A stretch of DNA of 64,000 nucleotides from Rhodopirellula halodulae (GTDB taxonomy: Bacteria; Planctomycetota; Planctomycetia; Pirellulales; Pirellulaceae), in NCBI RefSeq assembly GCF_020966775.1, contig NZ_JAJKFV010000029.1, positions 179,001 through 243,000 of the forward strand, written 5' to 3'. Position numbers and translations under genes: made by a program. Under the pieces are notes generated by a model, which was given only the letters and a program-made list of their open reading frames with translations, was not told the origin of the DNA and made no database searches. This document shows, in pieces, positions 35,904-44,416 of this stretch; the first letter of the stretch is position 1, and each line of letters starts with the position of its first letter.

Positions 35904-37292
35904 ATGACGCAAGCGATCGTTTGGCGGCAGCGAATTGCGACTCGCCGCGGATGCACCGGGTTTGCCCTGCCAGCTTTGCTGGTTGCGACCATGGCTTCGT
36001 GCATGACATCGAGGTTCTGTCATGCGGAAACATCGAGTGACAGCCAATCTCATCAGCGGCCCAACATAGTCCTGATCATGGCCGATGACATGGGGTTTGA
36101 ATGCATTGGAGCAAACGGATCGTTGGACTATCAAACACCCAACATTGATCGGATTGCCAGTGAAGGTTTGCGATTCGAACATTGTTACTCGCAACCGATC
36201 TGCACGCCGTCTCGCGTCAAGCTGATGACCGGCCAATCCAACAAACGCAACTACGTGAAGTTTGGGATGCTGGATCGCGAGCAAACCACGTTTGCACATT
36301 TGCTGAAGGAAGCGGGGTACCGAACCTGCATCGCCGGAAAATGGCAATTGGGTAGCGAACTGGATTCACCACAGCATTTTGGTTTTGAACAATCGCTGCT
36401 GTGGCAACACACTCGCGGTCGCATGGACGCCAAGAAGCACGACACGCGATATCCCAACCCTCGGCTGGAGCGAAACGGTGTGGAAGAAAACCACACCGGC
36501 GGCGCGTTCTCATCGGATCTCTTCGCGGACTTTTTGTGCGAGTTCATGGAAGAGAATCGCGATCAACCGTTTCTGGCTTACTACCCGATGGCATTGGTGC
36601 ATTGTCCGTTTTGCCCGACGCCTGATTCCAAGTCGTGGGATCCTGAATCATTGGGCAGCAAGACTTACAAAGGCCAGCCTGAGCACTTTGGCGACATGGT
36701 TGCCTATGTCGACAAAATCGTGGGGCGGATCGATCAGCACCTGCGCGACCTGGGAATTCGCGAAAACACTTTGTTGTTGTTCACCGGAGACAACGGGACC
36801 GACACCCCGATCGTGACACAGACGCGATTTGGAGAGGTGGTTGGGGCCAAAGGTGAGATGGTGGACGCGGGCAATCATGTGACCTGCATCGCTCGGTGGC
36901 CCGATCAGATCGACGCCGGACGAGTGACTTCGCAAATCGTCGACTTCAGTGATTTTCTACCGACGATGTGTGAGGTGGCGGGGGCGCGTGTACCCGAAGA
37001 ATTGCCCATCGATGGGATAAGCTTCCTTCCAGTGCTTCGCGGCGAAGAGGGCAAGGGACGCGAAGCGATGTTCATGTGGTATGAACGCAACGGTCGCCCG
37101 AAGAAGGCTCGAGAATTTGCTCGCAACCAGCGCTACAAGTTGTACGGCGATGGCGAGTTCTTTGACGTCCAAGAAGACCGCAACGAGAAGTCGCCGCTGA
37201 CTTCGTTGATATTGGAACAGGAACAAATTCGCGAAATATTGCAGGCCAAGATCGACTCATTCGCGGACGTTGTGCCGCCTCAGGCCCGCTAG
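35904..37292 (+). CDS. Sulfatase (arylsulfatase A family), formylglycine type
   Basis: The 462-residue secreted enzyme hydrolyses a sulfate ester. It has an N-terminal hydrophobic segment (FALPALLVATMASCMTS), metal-binding RPNIVLIMADDMGFECIGANG, and the formylglycine consensus C-T-P-S-R within SQPICTPSRVKLMTG, with C100 to be oxidised by a formylglycine-generating enzyme. LLLFTGDNGTDTPIV supplies the second metal-binding Asp-Asn pair. The cysteine-type motif is intact. Multiple sulfatases are typical of Rhodopirellula, which degrades sulfated algal polysaccharides. No sulfatase-maturing gene is nearby. It converges with the ferredoxin gene. Confidence 0.93.
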   Translation: MTQAIVWRQRIATRRGCTGFALPALLVATMASCMTSRFCHAETSSDSQSHQRPNIVLIMADDMGFECIGANGSLDYQTPNIDRIASEGLRFEHCYSQPICTPSRVKLMTGQSNKRNYVKFGMLDREQTTFAHLLKEAGYRTCIAGKWQLGSELDSPQHFGFEQSLLWQHTRGRMDAKKHDTRYPNPRLERNGVEENHTGGAFSSDLFADFLCEFMEENRDQPFLAYYPMALVHCPFCPTPDSKSWDPESLGSKTYKGQPEHFGDMVAYVDKIVGRIDQHLRDLGIRENTLLLFTGDNGTDTPIVTQTRFGEVVGAKGEMVDAGNHVTCIARWPDQIDAGRVTSQIVDFSDFLPTMCEVAGARVPEELPIDGISFLPVLRGEEGKGREAMFMWYERNGRPKKAREFARNQRYKLYGDGEFFDVQEDRNEKSPLTSLILEQEQIREILQAKIDSFADVVPPQAR

Positions 37293-37332
37293 CAATGAAG
37301 TCGCCTGCAACGAAGTCGACCAGTGAAGAGAA

Positions 37333-37695
37333 CTACTTGGTCGTCCACTCGGGAGCCGGTTGGATCTCGTCCGCCACGGCGCCGCCTTGGTCTTTGCGAC
37401 CGCTGCCTTCCAGACGACTGATGACTCGAACCGTCATGTCGTGATCGCAATTGATTTGGCAGCTAAGCCGGACGCCCGGCTCCGTCACTTCACGCACGCG
37501 AAGGGTTTCTTTCTCGGCAGCGGTGATCTGCTCGGGTTCTCCTTCCACGAATTCCACGCGGCAAGTGGTGCATCGCGAAACACCGCCGCATGCGTGCAAC
37601 TGATCCGTTCCCGCTTCTTCCACCAAGGCTTTGACCAACCGTTTGCCGGCGGGGACATCGAAGGTACCAACGTTTTCAACGGTGAGTTTGGGCAT
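37333..37695 (-). CDS. 2Fe-2S ferredoxin
   Basis: The 120-residue protein carries the adrenodoxin/ferredoxin-type ligand set: CGGVSRCTTC (C-x5-C-x2-C, about residues 36-44) and a fourth Cys in VRLSCQINC near 80. The start MPKLTVENVGTFDVPAGKRLVKAL is chosen over a longer frame because it opens on the first beta strand. The C-terminal tail beyond about residue 95 is acidic and extends the usual ferredoxin length. The reductase and target are not adjacent, though it lies 96 bases downstream of the lysA-type gene. Confidence 0.9.
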   Translation of the reverse strand: MPKLTVENVGTFDVPAGKRLVKALVEEAGTDQLHACGGVSRCTTCRVEFVEGEPEQITAAEKETLRVREVTEPGVRLSCQINCDHDMTVRVISRLEGSGRKDQGGAVADEIQPAPEWTTK

Positions 37696-37791
37696 GGAGT
37701 CTTGGTGGTGCAAAAGAGGAACGAGGAAAGCACGGTGGAATCGCCCGTGCGAAATGGCTGACACAGGCAGCAAGCCTGGGTCGACGACAAT

Positions 37792-39075
37792 TCAGCTGAC
37801 CGCGGCGGATTGTTTGCGTTCGACTTGAACGGAATCGAAATCCACGGTGCAGAAGTAGTCATCGAAGGTTTCCGCACGTCGAATTTGGCGGAAGTCACCC
37901 GAGTCATTGAAGACGATCTCTGCCGAACGCAAGCGACCGTTGTACTGGAAGCCCATGCTGTGGCCGTGAGCACCCGCATCATGAATGATCGCAATGTCCC
38001 CAACTTCCGTCGCGGGCATTGGTCGGTCGATCGCGAACTTGTCGTTGTTTTCGCAAAGGGACCCAACCACATCGACCGTGCGATCCGCGGGTTGGTCTTC
38101 TTTGCCCATCACCGTGATGTGGTGGTAGGCACCGTACATTCCGGGACGCATCAGGTTGCTCATGCAAGCGTCGACGCCCACGTAGTCCTTGTACGATGAT
38201 TTTTGGTTGATGACTTTGGTGACCAAATAGCCAAATGGGCCGGTCATTGCGCGACCGTTTTCCATCAAGATTCGCACGGGAGCCAGTCCCGCGGGAACCA
38301 AGATCGAATCGTAGCGGTCTTTGACACCCGCACCGAACGCGGTCAAGTCAACGGGATCTTGTCCAGGTTTGTAAGGCACACCAATGCCGCCGCCCAAGTT
38401 GATGCACTCGACCGAGATGCCCGTTTCGCGATGAATTTCAACCGCGAGTTCGAACAGCATCTCAGCCGTTTGCAGCAAGGCTTCGATGTTCAGTTCGTTG
38501 CTGACCACCATCGCGTGCAAACCGAAACGGGTGATGCCGAGTTCTGCACAACGACGGTAGCCATCGATCAGTTGCTGACGGGTGCTGCCGAACTTGGCTT
38601 CTTTGGGATCTCCAATGATCACATTGCCTTGACGTTCCGGACCGGGGTTGAAGCGGAACGAAACCATTTCTGGCAATGGGCTGAGTTGTGAGATTTGATC
38701 AATGTGATGAGGCGTGTCCAGATTGATGATCGCGCCGAGCTTGTTGGCGATCTCGAACTCTTCCATTGTCGTGTTGTTGGACGTGAACATGACGTCCTGA
38801 CCGGTAATGCCCAAACGCTCGCACGTGATCAGTTCGGCGACGCTGCTGCAATCCGCTCCGCTGCCCTCCTCAGCCATCATCGCCACGATGTGAGGGTTCG
38901 GGGTGGCTTTGACGGCAAAGTATTGCTGGAAGCCATCGTTCCACGCGAACGCTTCGTTCAGGTCGCGGGCGCGCTGGCGGATGCCGTCTTCGTGGTACAG
39001 GACGAACGGCGTGGGATGGTCTTCGATGATTCGATCGATCAATTCGCGATCGAATGGCAGTGGTTGATAGTGCAT
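37792..39075 (-). CDS. lysA: Diaminopimelate decarboxylase (PLP, alanine-racemase fold)
   Basis: The 427-residue enzyme decarboxylates meso-diaminopimelate to lysine. PLP Lys is K56 (QYFAVKATPNPHIV), ECINLGGGIGVPY binds the phosphate, SLCENNDKFAIDR contains the catalytic Cys, and DAGAHGHSMGFQYNGRLR the C-terminal substrate-binding residues. The region FRFNPGPERQGNVIIGDPKEAKFG is typical. Homologues in this group include carboxynorspermidine decarboxylases, so lysine specificity is likely but not proven. ATG at 39075 is preferred over the TTG at 39090. It is in a same-strand run with the ferredoxin and export protein genes. Confidence 0.88.
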   Translation of the reverse strand: MHYQPLPFDRELIDRIIEDHPTPFVLYHEDGIRQRARDLNEAFAWNDGFQQYFAVKATPNPHIVAMMAEEGSGADCSSVAELITCERLGITGQDVMFTSNNTTMEEFEIANKLGAIINLDTPHHIDQISQLSPLPEMVSFRFNPGPERQGNVIIGDPKEAKFGSTRQQLIDGYRRCAELGITRFGLHAMVVSNELNIEALLQTAEMLFELAVEIHRETGISVECINLGGGIGVPYKPGQDPVDLTAFGAGVKDRYDSILVPAGLAPVRILMENGRAMTGPFGYLVTKVINQKSSYKDYVGVDACMSNLMRPGMYGAYHHITVMGKEDQPADRTVDVVGSLCENNDKFAIDRPMPATEVGDIAIIHDAGAHGHSMGFQYNGRLRSAEIVFNDSGDFRQIRRAETFDDYFCTVDFDSVQVERKQSAAVS

Positions 39076-39156
39076 CGGTGGGCTCAGCAATCGGTTGAAA
39101 ATGCTTCGACAGAAGTCACCGAAAGAATAGTCGCCGGGACAACTTTCGGAAACCGA

Positions 39157-41301
39157 TCAGTTGCCCTCATCGAAGGAGAACCCGAACCCGGTGAAGGGCA
39201 CAATCCCGTAAATTCCCTCGGTAAAGACCTGACTGACGAAGCGATCAAACAACCGAATGGGGCTGGGGGGAACGATGACCACATCGCCATCCTGCAACCA
39301 AATTTCGTCCGCCGGATGCGATTGTTTGGCCAGCAGAGCTCCTCGCAAATCCAGCATGGTTGAGAGCAATTCCCAGTTCGGCCCACGACGGAAAATCACG
39401 ACTTGTCGCAGGTTGGCCCCGGGAACGTAGCTGCCGGCCAGCGCCATCCCGCCCAGAACGGTCGTGGGGGCATCGATCTCGAATCGTCCGGGAGCTGCGA
39501 CTTCGCCCAGCACGTACACATAGTGTGGTGCCTGCTGCTCTAGCACCACCTCGACGTCCAAACCGGCGGACATCGAATCGTAACGGAGGATGATTTCTCG
39601 TTTGAGTTCGCTGAGCGTCAGCCCCTGAGCCGGGACGGCGCCCAATCGTGGCAAGCGGATGGTGCCTTCCGGCGTGATGGTTTGCACGGTTTGCTGCGGG
39701 TTGAAGCCTTCCGAGCCACTGATCGCTTCGCGAATCTGGCGGGCGACGTTTCCGGTTGCCACGGGAGTGACATCGATCGATGGATCGGGGTAGTACTCTT
39801 CGTAACGCTCGTTCAGCAGATCACGCAACTGATCGATGGTTTGTCCTGCGGCGTGAATCTGGCCAATGAAACGAAGCGTCAGCGTTCCGTCGGGCTGGAT
39901 CTCCAAGCCACGTTCGAGGGTTCCGCGAGTGAGCTTTTCATCGGCTTCGGATTCGATCAACAGTTCATCGCCGACGACCAGGCGATAGGCTCCCACCGAG
40001 CGCACGGTCTTGATCAGGAAAGTCAATTGGACTTGATCACCTGCTCGCAATCGATATTCATGCAGGGGAGCACTTCGCGCCGGACCGACATAATTGCCGG
40101 GACCATAAAGATTGAACGGCATGCTTTGAGGGCACCGCCAGCACTGGCAAGCGGGACGAGTTCCCGTGCCAATTCCGATGTGCGAGTTGATCTGTTCCAA
40201 GCCGCGACCGTTGCGATCCACGCACCCGCCGCATGACGAGCAGGTCACGCTACTGGGATGTCCGGAGAAACGTGCACCGCCATGGGAGGCGAACGAAGCC
40301 GGAAGCGGCCAACGTTCGACCTCTCGCTGCACCATCTGGGGCCATGCGGGAGTGGTCGGGGATGACGAAGGTTGCTGATCGTGTTTTGATCGACCTTTGG
40401 GGGCTTCCGTCTCGACAATGGAGCGCGAGGCTGGCTGGCGATCCGTTTTCTTCGAAGGCGTCTTTGGATCTTGTTCGGTTTTTGAGTCCGTTTCGCGGTT
40501 CTGTTTGTTGGCTTGCGATTTCAACTGATCCTGTTTGGGCAGCCGATCCAACTTGGGTTCGGGCAGCACGGGTGCGCGGAGTGCTTCTAGGTCGCTGGAG
40601 GATTCGACGGATCGGTCTTCGTCCATCAAAGCTTGCAAGCGTTTTGCATTGTCGTCTTGCTTGGACGCGGACGAGTTTGCTCGGCTGGAACGCTGTTGAT
40701 TGGGGACCGGCCGAAAGGTGGGGACTTCGTCATCGGAAGACGCATCACTGCCACCCAAACGCTGTGGACGTGGGGGAGCGGTTTCGTTCGAGGGCGATGT
40801 GCGTGGGCGCAGCGGTGGTGGCAATTCGGAGCGTGTCGCTGGCGGCGTTGACGGGGCCTTGGTTTCCGCTGGTTGGCTCGGCGGAGTTGCCGGGGTGGCG
40901 GTTTCTTCCGCCGAATCATTCACTTGCGGCGAAGGAAGACCGGGGATGCGATCTCGTGATCGGGATTCAAAGCGGGCGCGTGCCTCCAGTTTGGCACGTT
41001 CCGTTCGCAGGTTGTGCTCTTCCAAGCGGCGGCGGTAGTCACGCAGCGAATTGACTTCGAGCAGTTCGTCTGGATCGATCTCCGGAGGGTTGTCCGGCAA
41101 GTCATCCATGTTGAGTGACGGAGACGGAAGCGTTTGTGTGTTCCCACCCAACGGTGTCGGTCGCGAATTGGCTTCGGGGGTCGCCTTTCCCGGAGACACC
41201 AATTCCTGTGCCGAGACCGAAATGCCTCCAGCCCACGGCAGCAACAATCCGGCAGCCAGCAATGAGCGACGGATGGCTGATCGAACGCGAGACGGGTTCA
41301 T
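39157..41301 (-). CDS. Wza-type polysaccharide export outer-membrane protein with Cys cluster
   Basis: The 714-residue protein begins with a signal peptide (SLLAAGLLLPWAGGISVSAQ). Residues about 25-350 are a Pro/Ser/Glu/Arg-rich disordered stretch. The export domain starts near 405 at YRLRAGDQVQLTFL, is followed by YRLVVGDELLIES and RGLEIQPDGTLTLRFIGQIHAAG, and then SLBB-like repeats with VYVLGEVAAPGRFEI and IWLQDGDVVIVPPSPI. Between them lie two Cys sets, C354/C357/C360 (CSSCGGC) and C385/C387/C390 (CQCWRC). It is probably the outer-membrane channel for the surface polysaccharide, though far from the GT cluster. Confidence 0.87.
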   Translation of the reverse strand: MNPSRVRSAIRRSLLAAGLLLPWAGGISVSAQELVSPGKATPEANSRPTPLGGNTQTLPSPSLNMDDLPDNPPEIDPDELLEVNSLRDYRRRLEEHNLRTERAKLEARARFESRSRDRIPGLPSPQVNDSAEETATPATPPSQPAETKAPSTPPATRSELPPPLRPRTSPSNETAPPRPQRLGGSDASSDDEVPTFRPVPNQQRSSRANSSASKQDDNAKRLQALMDEDRSVESSSDLEALRAPVLPEPKLDRLPKQDQLKSQANKQNRETDSKTEQDPKTPSKKTDRQPASRSIVETEAPKGRSKHDQQPSSSPTTPAWPQMVQREVERWPLPASFASHGGARFSGHPSSVTCSSCGGCVDRNGRGLEQINSHIGIGTGTRPACQCWRCPQSMPFNLYGPGNYVGPARSAPLHEYRLRAGDQVQLTFLIKTVRSVGAYRLVVGDELLIESEADEKLTRGTLERGLEIQPDGTLTLRFIGQIHAAGQTIDQLRDLLNERYEEYYPDPSIDVTPVATGNVARQIREAISGSEGFNPQQTVQTITPEGTIRLPRLGAVPAQGLTLSELKREIILRYDSMSAGLDVEVVLEQQAPHYVYVLGEVAAPGRFEIDAPTTVLGGMALAGSYVPGANLRQVVIFRRGPNWELLSTMLDLRGALLAKQSHPADEIWLQDGDVVIVPPSPIRLFDRFVSQVFTEGIYGIVPFTGFGFSFDEGN

Positions 41302-41368
41302 GGGACGATCCGTGAAGGACAAAGGGCCGTGAAGGACGGAGGGACGGTGTTCGCTTGCAACACTGGTC

Positions 41369-42832
41369 TCACCAAAACAAATTGGGCCGCGAATTCGCGG
41401 TGCGAGATTCTGGCGAAGGAACAGTCGGGTCAACGATGCGAGATTGCATCGGTGCCGAGTAAGTTTGCGGTGTGTTGCGAGCTGGCTCGCGGAACCCATG
41501 CTCCGGTGCAGAGGCTGGTTGACGGTTGATGGAGCTTGGTTGCCGTGTTGCGGGGCGAGTTGCAACTTGTTGGTTCGTTCTGGCGAAGTCGGTGGGCGAA
41601 AGGACTTGAATGGGTAGATCGATCGGCAGATTGGTGGTTGCCAATCGATGTTCGCATTCGGACGCCAGTTGCACGTCGCCGGATTGTTGAGCTGCCCGTT
41701 TGAGGTCCTCGACGTTTTGTCGCGTGGGTTTTTGTTGCACGCTCAGCAGCAACAGTTCTTTCGCAATGGCTGGCATGGACCGGTGCAGCAAGCTGCGGCC
41801 GAGATCGGCGGTGGCCTGCGGGTTGTCGGGACCAATCTCCACTGCGGCACGGCGGTACATCAGCGCCAATTCCGATGCGTGCAATCGTGAGCGGGCTTCA
41901 GTGGCCGATGCGTTGGGGCTGGTTGCCGTGTTGGTCGATTCTAAATCCGCCAAGATCATGGTGGCTTCCGCGGCCAAGGGGCCTCCCGCGGTGGCTTCCA
42001 CCCAAAGTTGCCTTGCGTAATTCAAGTAAGACTCAATCGCACGTTCCGCAGTCAGCGACGAGGTGTCAACGTTGTGCAACACCGGCGTTTGGTGGACTTC
42101 GATCAGACGGCGAAGCGCGGCTTCATCGACCGGTCCGTAGCGTCCCGTGAAGTCCGTCGATTCACGAATCGCGGTGATGGCTTCTTGCAACTGGGACGTG
42201 TGCAAGTTGCCGCCGGTTTGCGAATCTCGAAGCGATGCGATGATGCGAAGAGTCTGGGTTGCGGATTCTTTCGCGGTATGAAACGCCCCGCGTCTCGCGG
42301 CGAAGTGGGCACTGCGAAGTTCGCCGACCGCGGACTGGGCGAGTTCGGATGTCCTCGCGTGATGGTTGATTGGATCCGAAACGGGCATTGGACGCGAGGG
42401 CTCACGCGGAGCCATACCAATCGATTCGGTCGCGTTGGTTTGTGCTTGCGATGCGACTCGGCGTCGGACGGGTGTGGGGTCTTCCGCCGGCGCCGGAGCG
42501 GTCATGATGATCGTGACCGGGGGCGGTGTGGCCGCGACAGGATCTGGTTTGGGTGGCGACCACGCGGGTTGCGCATTTGACGTTGGTGGCAACGCGAGTG
42601 GTCGAGGCTGCCAAACTCGGCGCTGACTCGTCTCGCTAGATGAGCTGCGGTTGTCGTCCCCCAGCAATGGCGTTGCTGAGGTGAGAGCGATCAGGCCGGC
42701 CAAGCATGCCCGACGAAGCTGAACAAACCGAGCGGCTCGGACGCCTTCGAACGCACGATGGCATCGCGCGTTCCGAAGACGATCGGCGCAGTCCCGGTCC
42801 GTCATTTCACGTCGTATCATGTTGCGATCCAT
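41369..42832 (-). CDS. Secreted TPR-like protein next to the export gene
   Basis: About 487 residues from the ATG at 42832. A charged n-region precedes a hydrophobic stretch (RRACLAGLIALTSATPLLG) that could be a signal peptide. A Pro/Ala/Ser-rich linker follows, then an Ala-rich helical region, with repeat-like segments HFAARRGAFHTAKESATQTLRIIASL, AERAIESYLNYARQLWVEA, LHASELALMYRRAAVEIGPDNPQATADLGRSLLHRS and LLLSVQQKPTRQNVEDLKRAAQQ, suggestive of TPR or similar helical repeats. The gene ends 67 bases before the export protein gene on the same strand, so they may act together in polysaccharide export. The start could be later, at 42820 or 42805. Confidence 0.65.
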   Translation of the reverse strand: MDRNMIRREMTDRDCADRLRNARCHRAFEGVRAARFVQLRRACLAGLIALTSATPLLGDDNRSSSSETSQRRVWQPRPLALPPTSNAQPAWSPPKPDPVAATPPPVTIIMTAPAPAEDPTPVRRRVASQAQTNATESIGMAPREPSRPMPVSDPINHHARTSELAQSAVGELRSAHFAARRGAFHTAKESATQTLRIIASLRDSQTGGNLHTSQLQEAITAIRESTDFTGRYGPVDEAALRRLIEVHQTPVLHNVDTSSLTAERAIESYLNYARQLWVEATAGGPLAAEATMILADLESTNTATSPNASATEARSRLHASELALMYRRAAVEIGPDNPQATADLGRSLLHRSMPAIAKELLLLSVQQKPTRQNVEDLKRAAQQSGDVQLASECEHRLATTNLPIDLPIQVLSPTDFARTNQQVATRPATRQPSSINRQPASAPEHGFREPARNTPQTYSAPMQSRIVDPTVPSPESRTANSRPNLFW

Positions 42833-43229
42833 CGCAGCTCGAGCGTTCCTAGGGGATTCATCCTTGAATTCCCGATGTCCAACTCGCGGTTGATGGCGGT
42901 GTGTTCGGCAGGGTCCACCGAGAAAATGCCATCGCAAGAGCAAGACCTAAGGGGCGTATCGACTTGCCCGATGGGCCGTCTGAACCAGGAGCCGCCGCCA
43001 TCGGGTGGAATCAAGGCTCGGAACACGCGTGATCGCTATTGGAAAAACGACCGGCATAATCGGCACGGTTGATGGCTCACGATCATCGGCTAGCCCGGCG
43101 AATTTCTGCAGCGGGTGGAAGAATGAAGCCTTTGATGGCGTCCGCGGGTGTCAGAAGCTGGTCTACGAACTTGGCAGATTCTCTGGGAGAACTCTTTCCA
43201 GCCCTTCCAAACGATGAGGTTTGACCGTG
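42833..43229. other. Divergent gap before the pseudopilin gene
   Basis: About 400 bases between divergent genes. Besides the small frame at 43072 described separately, no gene or RNA is recognisable. It should hold promoters in both directions. Confidence 0.4.
43072..43224 (+). CDS. Possible 50-residue leader protein
   Basis: An ATG frame of 50 codons ends five bases before the pseudopilin start. The peptide is Arg-rich at first ([17 protein letters not shown]) and amphipathic later ([17 protein letters not shown]). It has no database-recognised motif that I can name. Its position immediately before the next gene makes translational coupling possible, but the frame could be chance. Confidence 0.2.
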   Translation: MAHDHRLARRISAAGGRMKPLMASAGVRSWSTNLADSLGELFPALPNDEV

Positions 43230-44210
43230 ATGACGTGGCACGGGGGAAAAAGCAGCGTCGAGCATCGTGGATGTACAAAGCGTGGATTCACCCTGGTCGA
43301 GTTGTTGGTGGTGATCGCCATCATTGGGATCCTAATCGCGTTGCTCTTGCCCGCTGTGCAAAGCATCCGTGAGGCGGCCCGCCAGACCAAGTGTCGCAAC
43401 CGCATCCGGCAAATTGCGTTGGCATGCCAGAATTACGAATCGATGTTTCGCGAATTGCCGGGATACTCCGGTGAAGTCCCGCCGTTCCTGGTGGCTTTTC
43501 CGAGCGGTCGCCAATTTGACGCCCGATTCAACGGTGGGAATTGGATGGTCCAAGCGATGAAGCAGATGGAGCAGGCCAATTTGGCACCTCCGCTGGCGAA
43601 AATCGGGGCCGCCCCGTTGGTTTCGCCCACTGACCGAGTCCAAATGCACGTGCAGGCGGCCGTCGCAACGTTCCATTGTCCGACTCGTCGTGATGCCGAT
43701 GCCTATCCGTTGCTGGAACCGTACCGCAGTCGTTACGGCGAATCCGGCGGACGCACGGATTACGCGATGTGTGGAGGTTCGGCGACGATCAGCGAAACAG
43801 ACGAACGAGTCATTCACCATGAGGACGAAGGTGTGTGGCGTCTGGGGGGCCGAACACCATTGGCTCGATTGCTGGATGGACTGAGCAACACGTATTTGAT
43901 CGGTGAGAAGGCGATGGATTCGCTGAGGTACACGACCGGGGACTGTTTCGGCGACCGGGCGCCGCTGGCTGGATACACGGGGATTGGCACCACATCGCAC
44001 TCGTATGTTCGCTTTGCCGCCCGGCAGCCTTCGTTGGATCAGCCCGACAATTGTCTGTCCTGTCATGACTTTGGCAGTGCCCATCCGGCCGGGTGGAATG
44101 CGGCGATGGCGGATGGATCGGTGAAAATGTTGACGTACACTCAAGACATTGAGATTCACCGTGCGTCCGCCTCCATCGACGGTCGCGAAATACCGACCTA
44201 CGAGCACTGA
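43230..44210 (+). CDS. DUF1559 protein with prepilin-type N-terminus
   Basis: The 326-residue protein has the prepilin cleavage and methylation signature [28 protein letters not shown] (G before F is the cleavage site, E at +5). After it comes the DUF1559 family body: [23 protein letters not shown], and the C-terminal '[15 protein letters not shown]' motif. Such proteins are very numerous in planctomycetes and are thought to assemble into pseudopili or a secretion apparatus. Start choices are TTG 43221, GTG 43227 and ATG 43230; the ATG is preferred. The tiny CxxC gene and lipoprotein gene follow on the same strand. Confidence 0.92.
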   Translation: MTWHGGKSSVEHRGCTKRGFTLVELLVVIAIIGILIALLLPAVQSIREAARQTKCRNRIRQIALACQNYESMFRELPGYSGEVPPFLVAFPSGRQFDARFNGGNWMVQAMKQMEQANLAPPLAKIGAAPLVSPTDRVQMHVQAAVATFHCPTRRDADAYPLLEPYRSRYGESGGRTDYAMCGGSATISETDERVIHHEDEGVWRLGGRTPLARLLDGLSNTYLIGEKAMDSLRYTTGDCFGDRAPLAGYTGIGTTSHSYVRFAARQPSLDQPDNCLSCHDFGSAHPAGWNAAMADGSVKMLTYTQDIEIHRASASIDGREIPTYEH

Positions 44211-44217
44211 GCCAGAT

Positions 44218-44412
44218 TTGACTCAATCCAAACTGCCCAAAAAGTCGATTTGCAAATGGGACAAATCGACCCTTGCGGACGCCTTGCCATTGCTGGCCCA
44301 GCAAATTCGCCATGCGGAGTATGTCTGTCGCAAATGCGGTCGATCAGCGGCCGAAAAAAAACTGCTATGCAAAGCCGTACGAATGGACTCGTTGAGCGAA
44401 ACGAAAGCCTAG
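44218..44412 (+). CDS. 64-residue CxxC small protein
   Basis: A TTG-started frame of 64 codons lies between the pseudopilin gene (8 bases before) and the lipoprotein gene (stop four bases before its TTG). The peptide is basic and carries YVCRKCGRSAAEKKLLCKAVRM at the C-terminus: a CxxC knuckle plus a third Cys 11 residues later. From memory, a small planctomycete protein of the same shape ('C.kCgR.A..kk.LCk') exists, so I think this is a real gene. It may bind a metal or nucleic acid. There is no closer ATG; an upstream ATG at 44149 would overlap the preceding gene. Confidence 0.55.
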   Translation: MTQSKLPKKSICKWDKSTLADALPLLAQQIRHAEYVCRKCGRSAAEKKLLCKAVRMDSLSETKA

Positions 44413-44416
44413 CCCC

